13,037 nt of DNA from JBFKQC01 sp041627895 (GTDB lineage Bacteria > Pseudomonadota > Alphaproteobacteria > Rhodobacterales > Rhodobacteraceae). The stretch is taken from contig JBFKQC010000091.1 of assembly GCA_041627895.1 (NCBI GenBank), positions 1 through 13,037 of the forward strand, given 5' to 3'. Each line of letters opens with the position of its first letter. Positions within the stretch are counted from its first letter, which is position 1. The position numbers and the translations under genes are program-made. The notes under the pieces were generated by a model. That model worked only from the letters and a program-made list of their open reading frames with translations, was not told the DNA's origin and ran no database searches. Positions 12,488-13,037 of the stretch are shown one piece after another.

Positions 12488-12496
12488 CGCGCCCGA

Positions 12497-12525
12497 TTGC
12501 CCTTCGCCGCGCGCGCGCCTATATC
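12497..12525 (+). promoter_or_regulatory. prfC promoter placing the start at the initiation codon
   Basis: Here ttgccc (12497-12502) and tatatc (12520-12525) are spaced by exactly 17 nt, the best promoter match in the window. Initiation 7-8 nt after the -10 falls at 12532-12533, the first base of the prfC ATG. No Shine-Dalgarno sequence precedes that ATG, so a leaderless mRNA is expected. Confidence 0.6.
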
Positions 12526-12532
12526 GCGGCGC

Positions 12533-13037
12533 ATGCTGGATAGACGCACCAACGCCCCTGACCTGCCCGCCGAGATCGCCCGCCGGCGGACCTTTGCGAT
12601 CATCTCGCACCCGGATGCGGGCAAGACCACGCTGACCGAGAAGTTCCTGCTTTACGGCGGCGCGATCCAGATGGCGGGGCAGGTGCGCGCCAAGGGCGAA
12701 GCGCGGCGCACGCGGTCGGACTTCATGCAGATGGAAAAGGACCGCGGCATCAGCGTGTCGGCCTCTGCGATGTCCTTCGACTTCGAAAGCTGGCGCTTCA
12801 ACCTGGTGGACACGCCCGGGCACTCGGACTTTTCCGAGGACACCTATCGCACGCTGACCGCGGTCGATGCGGCGATCATGGTGATCGACGGCGCCAAGGG
12901 GGTCGAGAGCCAGACCCGGAAGCTGTTCGAGGTCTGCCGCCTGCGCGACCTGCCGATCCTGACCTTCTGCAACAAGATGGACCGCGAAAGCCGCGACACG
13001 TTCGAGATCATCGACGAGATCCAGGAGATGCTGGCGA
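12533..13037 (+). CDS. prfC: Peptide chain release factor 3 (RF3), 5' part
   Basis: The first 168 residues of RF3 are present; the gene runs off the window edge. RF3 is a cytoplasmic translational GTPase that removes RF1/RF2 from the ribosome after peptide release. The GTPase signatures are complete: G1 HPDAGKTT (26-33), the switch I segment KDRGISVSAS (69-78), G3 DTPGH (93-97) and G4 NKMD (147-150). The MAGQVRAKGEARRTRSDFM stretch (47-65) and the Ser-His-Pro before the P-loop distinguish RF3 from EF-G and LepA. The ATG at 12533 is the natural N-terminus, although it lacks a ribosome-binding site and appears to coincide with the transcription start. Confidence 0.96.
   Translation, partial: MLDRRTNAPDLPAEIARRRTFAIISHPDAGKTTLTEKFLLYGGAIQMAGQVRAKGEARRTRSDFMQMEKDRGISVSASAMSFDFESWRFNLVDTPGHSDFSEDTYRTLTAVDAAIMVIDGAKGVESQTRKLFEVCRLRDLPILTFCNKMDRESRDTFEIIDEIQEMLA

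Noticed and set aside
11573..12823. 416-codon minus-strand open frame across the Hint 3' end, SnoaL-like gene and prfC start
   Set aside because: It is antisense to three recognised genes and has no recognisable domain.
1..13037. CRISPR arrays, tRNA or rRNA genes, transposases, phage or defence genes
   Set aside because: I looked on both strands for regularly spaced repeats, tRNA-like cloverleaf ends and mobile-element proteins and saw none. The only repeats are the intergenic ones reported.

Overview
The window is very GC-rich chromosomal DNA. Its gene content (TIGR02281-type membrane aspartic protease, Hint-domain protein of the roseobacter type, RACo-like [2Fe-2S]/ASKHA activator, prfC) suggests an alphaproteobacterium of the Rhodobacteraceae/Paracoccaceae. 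This placement rests on protein families and base composition, not on a marker gene. I see no rRNA, tRNA, CRISPR array, transposase or phage gene.

Layout, left to right. Positions 64-1329 (+) hold a MarC-family membrane protein and a membrane-anchored retropepsin-like protease. Positions 1547-2107 (-) hold an exported P460-type cytochrome with a CxxCH heme site, followed by a strong intrinsic terminator at 1494-1523. Positions 2292-3318 (+) are a tightly coupled pair: a small secreted four-cysteine protein and a DedA/VTT-type membrane protein. Positions 3595-6312 (+) hold a 680-residue reductive activator of corrinoid proteins and, 6 nt later, an unrecognised polytopic membrane protein. A non-coding repeat structure (6301-6624) begins on the last codons of that membrane protein. 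Then come a cupin resembling manganese-dependent hydroxynitrile lyases (6769-7170, +), a DUF2235 alpha/beta hydrolase (7513-8892, +), a convergent YfcG-type glutathione transferase (8897-9535, -) and an SDR protein lacking the usual Tyr/Lys pair (9628-10407, -). A divergent regulatory region follows, then a Hint-domain protein with altered catalytic positions (10776-11804, +), a SnoaL-like protein (12080-12487, +) and the 5' end of prfC (12533 to the window edge, +).

The genes do not form one pathway. They are short transcription units of one to two genes, consistent with an ordinary chromosomal region. Plausible functional pairs are 2292/2623 (1 nt apart), 3595/5644 (6 nt apart) and the minus-strand SDR/GST pair. 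The features most worth a second look are the direct-repeat/inverted-repeat/direct-repeat structure at 6301-6624, the orphan corrinoid activator coupled to an unknown membrane protein, the CtrA-like site at 7189-7204 with no gene close behind it, and a promoter that appears to make prfC mRNA leaderless.
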